A DNA stretch of 33,687 nucleotides. Origin: Betaproteobacteria bacterium (GTDB taxonomy: Bacteria > Pseudomonadota > Gammaproteobacteria > Burkholderiales > SG8-39). This document shows positions 24,715 to 32,533 of the stretch, in pieces. The position numbers and the translations under genes were made by a program. Numbering within the stretch: position 1 is the first letter of the stretch; every line of letters begins with the position of its first letter. The DNA is taken from assembly GCA_947476535.1 (NCBI GenBank), contig CANJRC010000031.1:1-33687 (forward strand), in the 5' to 3' direction. The notes under the pieces were generated by a model that saw only the letters and a program-made list of their open reading frames with translations, made no database searches and was not told where the DNA came from.

Positions 24715-25776
24715 TTACTTGAATATCCTGTTCCACCTGTCCGTGTAGCGTTTGGTGACATCAGCCGGGTAGTCGGCGGGATTCCAAGGCGTGACCGCAT
24801 TGATCGGCAGCCCACCCGGCACGCCTGGCAACGGACTCGCGCTGGTGCCGTTTCCATGCCACGCCGCCTGCCCGTCAGGGGACATCACATAATCCATGAA
24901 CACCAGCGCCGCGTTTCTGCGCTTGCCCCAGCCCAGCACCGCCAGGCCGAACTTGTAGCCCATTCCAGGCGAGGGCATCGCGAAGTCGATGGGCGCACCC
25001 TTTTCCATCATCAGGCGAAGATCACTCGGCACGCCCCACAGGCCCACGTCCACCTCGCCCGATGCCAGCGCTTGGGTCAGCGTGACGCCGCTGGTATAGA
25101 ACTTCGGATTCTGCGCCTTGATTCTTTCGAGGTAACCGGCGCCCTGGGTCTTCTCGATCCAGTCGTAGTAGGCAACGATGGTGGTCGCCGCCAGTTCGAC
25201 AATGCCCAGCCGTCCCTTGATGTCCGGGCGCAGCAGGTCGGGGTAACCCCGAGGAGCCGGCTTCACGGTATTGCGGTTGTAGGAAATCGCAATCGGCTCC
25301 ACGCCCGGCACCACAGTGTTGCCGCCGTCGATCAGCCATTCCTTCGGCCAGGCTGCGAGCGCCGGCCCTGCGGGCTTGATGAGAACGCCTTCATTGGCGC
25401 GCAGCGTGAACCACCCCATTTCGGTGGAGTTGACGATGTCGGCGCCATCGGCGCCGCCCAGCCGTTCCTGGTCGACCTTGGCCATCAGCGGGCCGCTGGG
25501 CACGCGCAGCGACTCCACCTCGATATCCGGATAAGCCTTGCGGAACCCGGCGATGACGCGGCCCTGCGAGGCCGGCGTGGCGCCATAGTAGAAGGTGACT
25601 TTGCCTTCCTTCTTCGCTGCCGCGACGATATCCGACCAGGCAGGCGTTGCCGTGCGCGCTGCCTGGGCGAATCCCGTGTCCCACGGCAGGAGCGCCAGCA
25701 GCACCGCCGCCATCGAGAAAACACTGCGCCTCGTCGCGCGCAATGACCTGCTTGCTATTGCCTCAAGAATCCTCAT
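24715..25776 (-). CDS. Extracellular solute-binding protein (family 1, orphan)
   Basis: A 353-residue periplasmic binding protein with a long Sec signal peptide (about residues 1-38, ending GFAQA). The mature part follows the iron/spermidine-type SBP layout (VTFYYGATP, GADIVNSTEMGW, PIAISYN, and a C-terminal MDYVMSPDGQ segment). Such proteins deliver Fe(3+), polyamines or organic acids to ABC permeases, but no permease or ATPase gene is nearby. GGAGG lies 5 nt before the ATG. It sits 57 nt after the PrpD-like gene and 76 nt before the E1 gene, all leftward. The ligand is unknown; an organic acid handled by the neighbours is possible. Confidence 0.88.
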   Translation of the reverse strand: MRILEAIASRSLRATRRSVFSMAAVLLALLPWDTGFAQAARTATPAWSDIVAAAKKEGKVTFYYGATPASQGRVIAGFRKAYPDIEVESLRVPSGPLMAKVDQERLGGADGADIVNSTEMGWFTLRANEGVLIKPAGPALAAWPKEWLIDGGNTVVPGVEPIAISYNRNTVKPAPRGYPDLLRPDIKGRLGIVELAATTIVAYYDWIEKTQGAGYLERIKAQNPKFYTSGVTLTQALASGEVDVGLWGVPSDLRLMMEKGAPIDFAMPSPGMGYKFGLAVLGWGKRRNAALVFMDYVMSPDGQAAWHGNGTSASPLPGVPGGLPINAVTPWNPADYPADVTKRYTDRWNRIFK

Positions 25777-25833
25777 CCCTGCCTCCCCGCGTCATTGATG
25801 CCGTAAAAGGTATTGTCGCCTGCCTGCCCGACA

Positions 25834-27261
25834 TCATGAAGATGCCGGCGCACCTTCCGAGGCGCCGATGCGCGGCTCGCGCGGGGTCACCACGCACAGT
25901 GCCATCAGCGAAGCAAGGCTGTCCACGCGCTCCAGGTTGCGCGTCAGATCAAAGATACGCTGCTGCGCGCCGGTCTCAAGTATGCCGCTTGTCAGCATGC
26001 CGAACTTCGCCCGCAGGTCGTCATCGTTCATGGCATTGCGCGAATGGCCCTTGGGATAAAACACTGTCTCGGCAAACGACCTGCCGTCGGTGGTCGTCAC
26101 TGTCACACGCCCGGGCAGGCTCGTCCGCCCGACACTCTTGTACAGCTCGGGATCGTAGGCCACTTCGACACGGTCGATCATGGATTTGATCACCGGATCG
26201 GCGATCGAAGCCTCCGTGAACTCCTCCGGTGTCACGCGGCCGTGCACGGCGGCCGCAGCCAGTGCATAGGGTAGGCTGAACTGCGCCGACACCACCTTCT
26301 CCACTTTCTTCTTGGCGAGGATGGCAACGTACTGGTGCCAGAACGCAGAGATGCCGGCGATGTCCGCGTGGCGGATGTTCTCGCGCCGGATGATGTTGAG
26401 CAGCGCTTCGCATGGGGCATGCAGCGTCGCATTCATGGGGTAGCCCTTGAGCCAGGTCTCGGTGATCTTGAAGGATTTTCCGAGATCCTTCGTCAGTGCC
26501 GCGACGTCATATTCGTTGTTCGCGAACACGCGATAGAACCCATATTCGCCCTCGAGCGGTTGTTGCGGTCCGACGAAGCCGGATTCGGCCAGTGTCGCCG
26601 CTGTCACGCCCCGCTCCGCGGCCATGCCCAGGTTGAGCCGGCGCGTCCACGCGCCCTCATCGTGTCCCTGGAAATAACCGCCGGTGAGCGCGCCTGCGAT
26701 CCCAAGCGCCCAGGTCATGTTCTGCTCGCGCAGTTGCAGCGACTTTCCCGCCGCCGCTGCCGCACCGAACGAGCCCACCAGTGCGGGAAGGTAGAGCCCG
26801 CGCCCGAGCGTCGGCCCGCCGCGCTGGGACTCGTTGACGGCACCGCCGACGCGTGTGTTCACCTCGTAACCCGCCACGATTGCCGTGATCAGGTCGCGAC
26901 CGCTGCGCTTGCGCGCCTCGCACAAGGCCAGCGCCGAAGGCACCACGGCCGGGAAAGGTCGCGTGGCAGTGTCCGGATGCACATCACCGAGCTCGAACCC
27001 CTCGGCCAGCGTGCCATTGGCCAGCGCGGCCTGTACCGCCAGCGTGCGGTTCCCAGAGCCCAGGATGGTAGCCTCGGGCTGCAGGCCGCCGTGCGCGAAG
27101 GCGAACTGGTGCATCACCTTTCCCCATTGGGTGCGGCCCGCGGCGAAGAGACTGGCCCCGAGACAATCGAACAAAACGTCCTTGGCCTTTTGCACGGCCT
27201 CAGGCGACAGGTCTTCATAGCGCAGCTTGGCTACCCAGGCCGCCAGATCACGAGTACTCAT
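25834..27261 (-). CDS. MmgE/PrpD-family protein
   Basis: A 475-residue member of the 2-methylcitrate dehydratase (PrpD)/MmgE/IDS-epimerase-like family. Typical features are the N-terminal DVLFDCLGASLFAAG region, NGTLAEGFELGDVHPDTATRP with likely catalytic residues, the YPMNATLHAPCEA block, and AQFSLPYALAAA. Many relatives act on small tricarboxylic or dicarboxylic acids, and the exact activity is often unknown. Starts at 27261 and 27264 (ATG ATG) are preceded directly by a G-run, and a GTG at 27285 is also open, so the N-terminus is uncertain. No prpB or prpC is adjacent, so a complete methylcitrate cycle is not supported. Confidence 0.88.
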   Translation of the reverse strand: MSTRDLAAWVAKLRYEDLSPEAVQKAKDVLFDCLGASLFAAGRTQWGKVMHQFAFAHGGLQPEATILGSGNRTLAVQAALANGTLAEGFELGDVHPDTATRPFPAVVPSALALCEARKRSGRDLITAIVAGYEVNTRVGGAVNESQRGGPTLGRGLYLPALVGSFGAAAAAGKSLQLREQNMTWALGIAGALTGGYFQGHDEGAWTRRLNLGMAAERGVTAATLAESGFVGPQQPLEGEYGFYRVFANNEYDVAALTKDLGKSFKITETWLKGYPMNATLHAPCEALLNIIRRENIRHADIAGISAFWHQYVAILAKKKVEKVVSAQFSLPYALAAAAVHGRVTPEEFTEASIADPVIKSMIDRVEVAYDPELYKSVGRTSLPGRVTVTTTDGRSFAETVFYPKGHSRNAMNDDDLRAKFGMLTSGILETGAQQRIFDLTRNLERVDSLASLMALCVVTPREPRIGASEGAPASS

Positions 27262-27321
27262 CATCCCCCCAGAAAATCCACGCACACGCCCGGATGCCGG
27301 CGCTTGAGCGCTCCAAGATCG

Positions 27322-27349
27322 ATTATAGAAACATCGACCCCGGTCACAA
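27322..27349 (-). promoter_or_regulatory. Sigma-70 promoter of the PrpD-SBP-E1 genes
   Basis: On the - strand TTGTGA and a perfect TATAAT are separated by 16 nt, giving a start near 27315 and a leader of about 55 nt. It is the best promoter for the three leftward genes that follow and may drive all of them. Confidence 0.65.
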
Positions 27350-27441
27350 GAAGTATCGCATTCGGGGACAGGCTCACGCCATGAGCCACTCGCCTTCTAG
27401 ACTGATTGCGAATGAGCAACCTGGACACCCCGGAGACCGAC

Positions 27442-27717
27442 ATGAGCCTCACCCGCCACGCCCTCATCCGCATGCAGCAGCGCGGCATCCGCGCCGACGT
27501 CGTGGAGGACTTGCTGGATTTCGGTCGCACGACGCACGACCACCGGGGCGCCGAGATCGTGTTCTTCGACAAGGCGGCACGGCAACGGATGGCGCGCGAA
27601 CGCGGCGAGGACGCTCTCGGGCGCCTGGGCAGGCGCTTGCGCGCCTACCTCGTCATGGGCGCCGGCGGCGACGTGCTCACCGTGGGCCACCGCACGCGGC
27701 GGATCCGCCGCAGTTAG
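27442..27717 (+). CDS. DUF4258-like small protein
   Basis: A 91-residue basic protein beginning MSLTRHALIRMQQRGI, the HA-x-x-RM-x-QRGI signature of the DUF4258-type family, with a central FFDKAARQR stretch and a C-terminal hydrophobic strand (RLRAYLVMG, DVLTVGHR). The family's molecular role is not known; relatives occur both as lone genes and near toxin-antitoxin-like loci. The ATG at 27442 has CGGAGA upstream; an earlier in-frame ATG at 27412 would add ten residues. A possible 26-residue peptide gene follows 20 nt later. Confidence 0.7.
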   Translation: MSLTRHALIRMQQRGIRADVVEDLLDFGRTTHDHRGAEIVFFDKAARQRMARERGEDALGRLGRRLRAYLVMGAGGDVLTVGHRTRRIRRS

Positions 27718-27737
27718 GCCTCAGGAGACGAAAAGCA

Positions 27738-27818
27738 ATGGGAAACGAAGTGCAGGCCTTGATCGAGTACTCGCCGCTGCTTCTGGCGGCACTGCTGTGG
27801 ATGTGGTCCGGTGTCTAG
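27738..27818 (+). CDS. Putative 26-residue hydrophobic peptide
   Basis: A short frame (MGNEVQALIEYSPLLLAALLW and a short tail) with a good ribosome site, AGGAG, 10 nt upstream and one hydrophobic segment long enough to cross or enter the membrane. It lies 20 nt after the DUF4258-like gene. Its TAG stop overlaps the TAG stop of the convergent desaturase gene within the self-complementary CTAG. It could be a real leaderless membrane peptide or chance; only comparative data would tell. Confidence 0.35.
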   Translation: MGNEVQALIEYSPLLLAALLWMWSGV

Positions 27819-28999
27819 ACGTAAGCCTTGAGCTGCCGGGCAAACCCCGCCAACGGCGCGATACCGCTCTCTTCGGCCCGGCGACACCAGTCCTGCAACC
27901 GGGCGACGAGCTGGTCGCTGGATTCCAGCGAGCGGCCCCACAGCGCCTTGAGCTCTCGCCGCATGGCAAGCAATTTCAGCAACGCGGGCGAGTTTGAAAG
28001 GCCCGACTCGAGCAACTCGCGTTCACGCGCCAACAGCACGCGCTCCTCGCTGAACAGCCAGTGCTTGAGCTTGTACAGCCGCTCGGCTTCGCGCGGCGAT
28101 CGCTGCTTGAGTTTGGCCAACTCCTCGGTCCAGGTGGCCTTGATGGCGTCTGCGTAGCGCGACAGCACATCATAGCGGTTGGTGATGACGGCACTCAGTG
28201 TCTGCTGGTCCAGCACGGCCTTGGGTGCGCCCTGCTGCGCCACCGGCGCCATGTGCTTCACGCGCGCCATGCCCAGCGCACGCAGGATGCTGATGTACAC
28301 CCAGCCGATGTCGAATTCGTACCACTTGAGGGAAAACTTGGCCGCCGTGGGGAAGGCGTGGTGGTTATTGTGCAGCTCCTCCCCGCCAATCAGGATGCCC
28401 CAGGGCGCCATGTTGGTGCTGGCGTCCTCGGTCGGCGAGACGCGATAGCCGAACCAATGGCCGATGCCATTGATGACACCGGCCGCCCAGAAGGGGATCC
28501 AGGCGATCTGCGTAATCAGGATCAGCACACCCGGGACCAGTCCATAGAGCAGCACGTCCGTCAATCCTGTGAGTGTCAGGCCGAACAACACCCAACGCGA
28601 ATACAGGTTGCGCTCGATCCAGTCGTCAGGCGTGCCGTGTCCGTAACGCTCGACCGTATCGGCGTGCGCCGACTCGCGCACGTAAAGGATCACGCCTCCC
28701 CACAACACTGCATTGATGCCGAGCACCTGCGGGCTGTGCGGGTCGTCCACGGTCTCGCACTTGGCGTGGTGCTTGCGGTGCACCGCCACCCACTCCTTGG
28801 TGCGCATGCCGGTGGTGAGCCACAGCCACAGGCGGAAGAAGTGGCTGGGGATGGCGCCGAGTTCCAGCGCATGGTGAGTCTGGCAGCGGTGCAGGAACAG
28901 GGTCACCGCGGCAATGGTGATATGGGTATAGCCCAGCGCAACCAGCACGATGCCCCACCAGGGGAGGTCGAAGACGCCGGAGAAGAGATGCAATTCCAT
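27815..28999 (-). CDS. Acyl-CoA/acyl-lipid fatty acid desaturase
   Basis: A 394-residue membrane di-iron desaturase that introduces a double bond into acyl chains. Hydrophobic spans surround three histidine boxes: HRCQTH (37-42), HRKHH (74-78) and HNNHH (210-214). Family members of this type are stearoyl-CoA 9-desaturase-like. The C-terminal ~130 residues form an extended hydrophilic, charged helical region, a common extension in proteobacterial versions. The start has AAGGACA upstream. Electron donors are not encoded nearby. It converges with the small genes on the other strand, sharing the CTAG stop. Confidence 0.92.
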   Translation of the reverse strand: MELHLFSGVFDLPWWGIVLVALGYTHITIAAVTLFLHRCQTHHALELGAIPSHFFRLWLWLTTGMRTKEWVAVHRKHHAKCETVDDPHSPQVLGINAVLWGGVILYVRESAHADTVERYGHGTPDDWIERNLYSRWVLFGLTLTGLTDVLLYGLVPGVLILITQIAWIPFWAAGVINGIGHWFGYRVSPTEDASTNMAPWGILIGGEELHNNHHAFPTAAKFSLKWYEFDIGWVYISILRALGMARVKHMAPVAQQGAPKAVLDQQTLSAVITNRYDVLSRYADAIKATWTEELAKLKQRSPREAERLYKLKHWLFSEERVLLARERELLESGLSNSPALLKLLAMRRELKALWGRSLESSDQLVARLQDWCRRAEESGIAPLAGFARQLKAYV

Positions 29000-29210
29000 T
29001 CGTGTGTCCTTTTCAATGCCTGGTTCAATGCGCTTGAGGCAAGGGCCGCCTTCATCTAGAGTGGGCGGCTGGCGATGATTTTATATTGCTCTATGTTACC
29101 GGACGGGTGCCGGTCAGGGGAGATAGGGCTTATATGGGGCCATTATGATCGATTACCAGGGGTGATGCCGTACCAGGCGTAGCTGAATACAATAATTATT
29201 ATCAAGGGAG

Positions 29211-29591
29211 ATGATTATCAAGACCATCCAGACCAGCGCCGCGCCGGCGGCCATCGGGCCCTACTCGCAGGCTGTCGTTTCAAACAAGCTCGTTTTCTGC
29301 TCCGGGCAGATCCCGCTGACGCCGGAAGGCGTGGTCGCGGGCGACGATATCGAGGCGCAGGCGGAACAGGTGTTTCGCAACATCCGCGCCATTCTCAAGG
29401 AAGCGGGCACTGACCTTGGCGCCGTGGTGAAGGCCACGGTATTCGTGAAAGACCTCAACGACTTCGCCAAGCTGAATGCCGTCTACGAGCGCAACTTCGG
29501 CGCCCACAAGCCGGCGCGCTCGACCGTGGAGGTGTCACGCTTGCCGCGCGACGTGCTGGTCGAGATCGAAGTCATCGCGCGCCAGCCGTAG
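29211..29591 (+). CDS. ridA: RidA family (reactive intermediate deaminase)
   Basis: A 126-residue trimeric RidA/YER057c/UK114 protein that hydrolyses reactive enamines and imines made by PLP enzymes. The family pattern is clear: APAAIGPYSQAV, FCSGQIPLTPEG, and the catalytic arginine in ARSTVEVSRLPRD. The ATG at 29211 fits the family length, but the AGGGAG ribosome-like site abuts it with no spacing, so initiation may be unusual or use another signal. The upstream region (29000-29210) is AT-rich near TACAAT at 29188-29193, a possible -10. It converges with the HI0933-type flavoprotein gene, with a hairpin between. Confidence 0.93.
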   Translation: MIIKTIQTSAAPAAIGPYSQAVVSNKLVFCSGQIPLTPEGVVAGDDIEAQAEQVFRNIRAILKEAGTDLGAVVKATVFVKDLNDFAKLNAVYERNFGAHKPARSTVEVSRLPRDVLVEIEVIARQP

Positions 29592-29594
29592 GCG

Positions 29595-29630
29595 CGCGAC
29601 AGGAGATCCGCTTCGTCCTGCGTTGTCGCG
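29595..29630. terminator. Hairpin between convergent genes, possible terminator
   Basis: CGCGACAGGA (29595-29604) pairs with TCCT and GTCGCG (29616-29619, 29625-29630), with an 11-nt loop and a 5-nt bulge. It is 4 nt past the ridA stop and before the flavoprotein stop on the other strand. No long T-run follows, so efficiency is uncertain. Confidence 0.45.
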
Positions 29631-29658
29631 TGCTTCGGCGTGTTGTCGTCCAATTCGC

Positions 29659-30900
29659 TTAAACCGACTCGCCTGCGGCGTGACCTGAAGACCAGGCCCA
29701 CTGGAAGTTGTAGCCGCCCAACCAGCCGGTGACATCCACCACTTCGCCGATAAAGAACAGGCCTGGCACGTTGCGAACCTCCATGCTCTGCTGCGAGAGC
29801 GCATCGGTGTCGACCCCCCCCAGGGTGACCTCTGCCTTGGCATAGCCCAGGGTACCCGAGGGCTGGATGCGCCAGGACTTGAGCGTGGTCGCCATGGCCT
29901 CGAGCGCGGCATTCGACAAATCGGCCAGCGGCAGCGTCCAGCCCTGCGCCGCGGCAAGGCTCTGCGCGAAGCGCTTGGGCAGGCGGGTGGCAAGCAATGG
30001 GCCGACCTGCTGGCCCGCGCGCCGATGCATCGACAACCAGTCGAACACCTCGCGCTCCGAACCGGCTTCAGGCAGCACATCGAGTTCAATGGCGCCTCGC
30101 CCGCCGGCCAGTTGCCAGTACGACGACACCTGCAGAATGGCCGGGCCGGACAGCCCGCGGTGCGTGATGAGTGAGGCTTCGCGAAAGCGCGGCCAGTGCG
30201 CGGCGCCGCGACCCTTGGCTTTGGGTGCATCGGCGGGTGCTGCCACACTCACCACGGTATCGATCGAGGAGCCCGAGAGTTCGCCGAATTGCGCCAGCCA
30301 CTCGGGCGATGCAGCCAGCGGCACCAGCGCGGGCTTGGGTGCGATCACCGGCAGGCCGAATTGCTCGGCGATCCGGTAGCCTAATGGCGAGGCGCCGATC
30401 TTCGGGATGGAAAGCCCGCCGGTGGCGATCACCAACGATGCGGCACGGAACGCGCCTTGGCTGGTCGCAATCACGTAGCCTGCATCGGTTCTCTCGACCT
30501 GCTGCACCACCGCCGGCATGGCCCATCGCACGCCGCCCTTGTCGCACTCGCGCCGCAACATGTCGATGATTCGCTCGGCACTGTCGTCGCAGAACAATTG
30601 CCCCAGCGTCTTCTCGTGATAGCCGATGCCGTAACGCTCGACCAGGTCGATGAAATCGCGCTGGGAGTAGCGCGACAGTGCAGAGCGCGCGAAGTGCGGG
30701 TTGCGTGAAATGAAGGCGTCGGGCTTGCAACCGAGGTTGGTGAAGTTGCAACGCCCCCCACCCGAAATGCGGATTTTCTCGGCCAGTTTTTCGGCATGGT
30801 CGACGAGCAGCACCCGCCGGCCGCGCCGTCCTGCCGTGGCGGCGCACATCATGCCGGCGGCGCCCGCACCGATGACAATCGCATCGAATTCAGTTTGCAT
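29659..30900 (-). CDS. HI0933/YhiN-family FAD-dependent oxidoreductase
   Basis: A 413-residue flavoprotein. The N-terminus has the Rossmann dinucleotide motif VIGAGAAGMM, followed by the family signature RISGGGRCNFTN, and at the C-terminus the LFFIGEVVDVTGWLGGYN block that completes FAD binding. HI0933-like proteins are cytoplasmic NAD(P)/FAD oxidoreductases, and physiological substrates are not established. The ATG at 30900 gives the standard N-terminus; a longer frame exists but encodes a non-homologous extension. It is divergent from the second VOC gene, with 158 nt between. Confidence 0.9.
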   Translation of the reverse strand: MQTEFDAIVIGAGAAGMMCAATAGRRGRRVLLVDHAEKLAEKIRISGGGRCNFTNLGCKPDAFISRNPHFARSALSRYSQRDFIDLVERYGIGYHEKTLGQLFCDDSAERIIDMLRRECDKGGVRWAMPAVVQQVERTDAGYVIATSQGAFRAASLVIATGGLSIPKIGASPLGYRIAEQFGLPVIAPKPALVPLAASPEWLAQFGELSGSSIDTVVSVAAPADAPKAKGRGAAHWPRFREASLITHRGLSGPAILQVSSYWQLAGGRGAIELDVLPEAGSEREVFDWLSMHRRAGQQVGPLLATRLPKRFAQSLAAAQGWTLPLADLSNAALEAMATTLKSWRIQPSGTLGYAKAEVTLGGVDTDALSQQSMEVRNVPGLFFIGEVVDVTGWLGGYNFQWAWSSGHAAGESV

Positions 30901-31058
30901 GCGCTGAGGGTACCGCAGATGCACTGCGGTCATGGCCGTGCTCGGGGCATGGCGTATAGTTGACGCATGGCACGCCTGCCGCAGGACGCCTGACCCAGGA
31001 CGCCTATAGTTAGCCAGACGCAGAGAGCCTCTTTTACGCACAGACCAAGGATCCGGCG

Positions 31059-31529
31059 ATGCCCATCAAGGCGAAATACGCGCACACCAACATGATCGTC
31101 AACGACCTGCCGAAGATGGTCGCCTTCTACCGGGACGTGTTCGGCTTCACCGATGCCGAGCCGGAGCGCGCGCAGTCTGCCCCGGCGCTGGAAAGACTCA
31201 CCGGCATCCCCGGCGCCTCCATCCGCGTGCAACACCTGCGCTACCCCGGTGACACCGGCAACCAGGGCCCCACGCTGGAGATCATCTGCTACCAGCAGCA
31301 GTTGCCGCATGAAAAACCGGCAGCCAACCGGCCCGGCCTGCGTCATCTTTGCTTTACCGTGGAGGACGTCGATGCAGCCTTTGCCGCGGTAATCGCCGCC
31401 GGCGGCGGCAGCCTTGGCGATGTAGTACGCACAGAGAACCCGCGCGCGTTCAACCACATCGTCTATGCCACCGATCCCGAAGGCAATATTCTCGAGTTGC
31501 TGAACAAGACGCTCAAGCCGCAAGCCTGA
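31059..31529 (+). CDS. VOC-superfamily (glyoxalase I-like) protein, copy 2
   Basis: A 156-residue protein related to the one at 13314-13769: both start MPI-x-A, keep the HTN motif and end in EGNILEL. The four ligand positions are present (His in YAHTN, Glu in TLEII, His in RHLCF, Glu in NILEL). It is likely a metal-dependent lyase, dioxygenase or resistance-type VOC enzyme; lactoylglutathione lyase is a common annotation for this branch. The start has AAGGA upstream. It is followed 16 nt later by PPK2. Two short TATAGTT-containing sequences at 30955 and 31005 could be -10 elements. Confidence 0.85.
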   Translation: MPIKAKYAHTNMIVNDLPKMVAFYRDVFGFTDAEPERAQSAPALERLTGIPGASIRVQHLRYPGDTGNQGPTLEIICYQQQLPHEKPAANRPGLRHLCFTVEDVDAAFAAVIAAGGGSLGDVVRTENPRAFNHIVYATDPEGNILELLNKTLKPQA

Positions 31530-31545
31530 CCCGCCGGGACACCGC

Positions 31546-32313
31546 ATGAAGAAAAAAGACTACGAAGATGCACTGGAGCCGCTGCAACAGGAACTCAACA
31601 ACCTCGCGCACTGGCTGCAGCACACTGGCCGCAGCATGCTGGTGATCTTCGAGGGCCGCGATGCCGCCGGCAAGGGCGGCTGCATCAGCGCCATCGCCGA
31701 AACGCTGAACCCGCGCCAGGTGCGCGTGGTTGCATTGACCAAACCCTCGGAGTACGAGCGCACGCAATGGTATTTCCAGCGCTACATGCGCCACCTGCCC
31801 TCGGCCGGCGAACTCGTGCTGTTCGATCGCAGCTGGTACAACCGCGCCGGCGTCGAGAAGGTCATGGGGTTTTGCACGGCGGCGGAGTACCGGCAGTTCC
31901 TCGTGCAGGCGCCGGTGTTCGAGAAAATGCTGTGTGACAGCGGCATCCTGCTCTTCAAGTACTGGCTCGCCACCGACCAGGCCGAGCAGGAGCAACGCTT
32001 TGCGGAACGGGCAAAGGACCCGCTGAAGCGCTGGAAGATCTCGCCGATCGACATCGAGGCGCGCAAGCACTATGAAGACTACGGACGGGCGCGCGACGCC
32101 ATGTTCCGCGCGACGCACAAGAAAGGCGCGCCGTGGACCGTGGTCGACTTCAACGACCAGCGTGCCGGCCGCCTCACCCTGATCCGTCACCTGCTCGACC
32201 AGGTGCCCGACGTCGGGGTTCCCGAGAAGCCACTGAAACTGCCGCGGCTCCGGGGAAAACCGCATCGCGAACGCTACACCGGGCCAGTCAAGCCGATTCC
32301 TGGGCGGTACTAG
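31546..32313 (+). CDS. ppk2: Polyphosphate kinase 2
   Basis: A 255-residue P-loop kinase of the PPK2 family, which transfers phosphate between polyphosphate and nucleoside mono- or diphosphates. Walker A is GRDAAGKGG (37-45), Walker B is the FDRSWYNR segment (93-100), and the lid module RAKDPLKRWK is at 155-164. The length fits single-domain PPK2; the class I type (favouring ADP/GDP) is likely from size and lid, but this is not proven. It is transcribed with the VOC gene. The stop overlaps a - strand stop in a CTAG site at 32310-32313. Confidence 0.93.
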   Translation: MKKKDYEDALEPLQQELNNLAHWLQHTGRSMLVIFEGRDAAGKGGCISAIAETLNPRQVRVVALTKPSEYERTQWYFQRYMRHLPSAGELVLFDRSWYNRAGVEKVMGFCTAAEYRQFLVQAPVFEKMLCDSGILLFKYWLATDQAEQEQRFAERAKDPLKRWKISPIDIEARKHYEDYGRARDAMFRATHKKGAPWTVVDFNDQRAGRLTLIRHLLDQVPDVGVPEKPLKLPRLRGKPHRERYTGPVKPIPGRY

Positions 32314-32410
32314 CGTTCGGCCTGCCCGCGAATCATGAGCACGATGTCGTCGTCGTAGCTCCAGGTGCCATCCGCATGATGCTCACATTGATGCGGCGCT
32401 CCGCTTCACC
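32310..32410 (-). pseudogene. Remnant of a heme-binding beta-barrel (nitrobindin/FABP-like) protein
   Basis: Read leftward, one frame gives GEAERRINVSI and, after a one-base shift near 32377, the next gives HADGTWSYDDDIVLMIRGQ then AER and a stop. Together they resemble the C-terminus of the heme-binding beta-barrel (FABP/THAP4-like) family, which as I recall continues EPFHHTDRNTL. Stops occur upstream in both frames, and no rest of the gene is visible, so this is a decayed fragment. It lies just after ppk2. The family recognition is from memory and should be checked. Confidence 0.5.
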
Positions 32411-32533
32411 ATTGACACCGCGCCCCTACCTGCTTGCCTTGACAAGGCCCACCCCGTCCAATAAGGTCGCCGGCTCGGGCGGCACCCTTGTTAACGGGGA
32501 CTGCGCATAGTGATCCAACAGACGGAGCCGGGC

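Noticed and set aside
22677-24722. A 681-codon open frame on the + strand opposite the E1 gene
   Set aside because: It is antisense to a clearly conserved gene, lacks any recognisable domain and is rich in Arg/His/Gln; high GC makes long antisense frames common.
25834-27261. Methylcitrate cycle operon
   Set aside because: Only a PrpD-family gene is present; prpC and prpB are not adjacent, and the lyase at 19587-20462 is 5 kb away under other control.
27442-27818. Toxin-antitoxin pair formed by the DUF4258-like gene and the 26-aa peptide
   Set aside because: The peptide is hydrophobic and lacks a DNA-binding or acidic antitoxin pattern; no palindromic operator is visible at the start.
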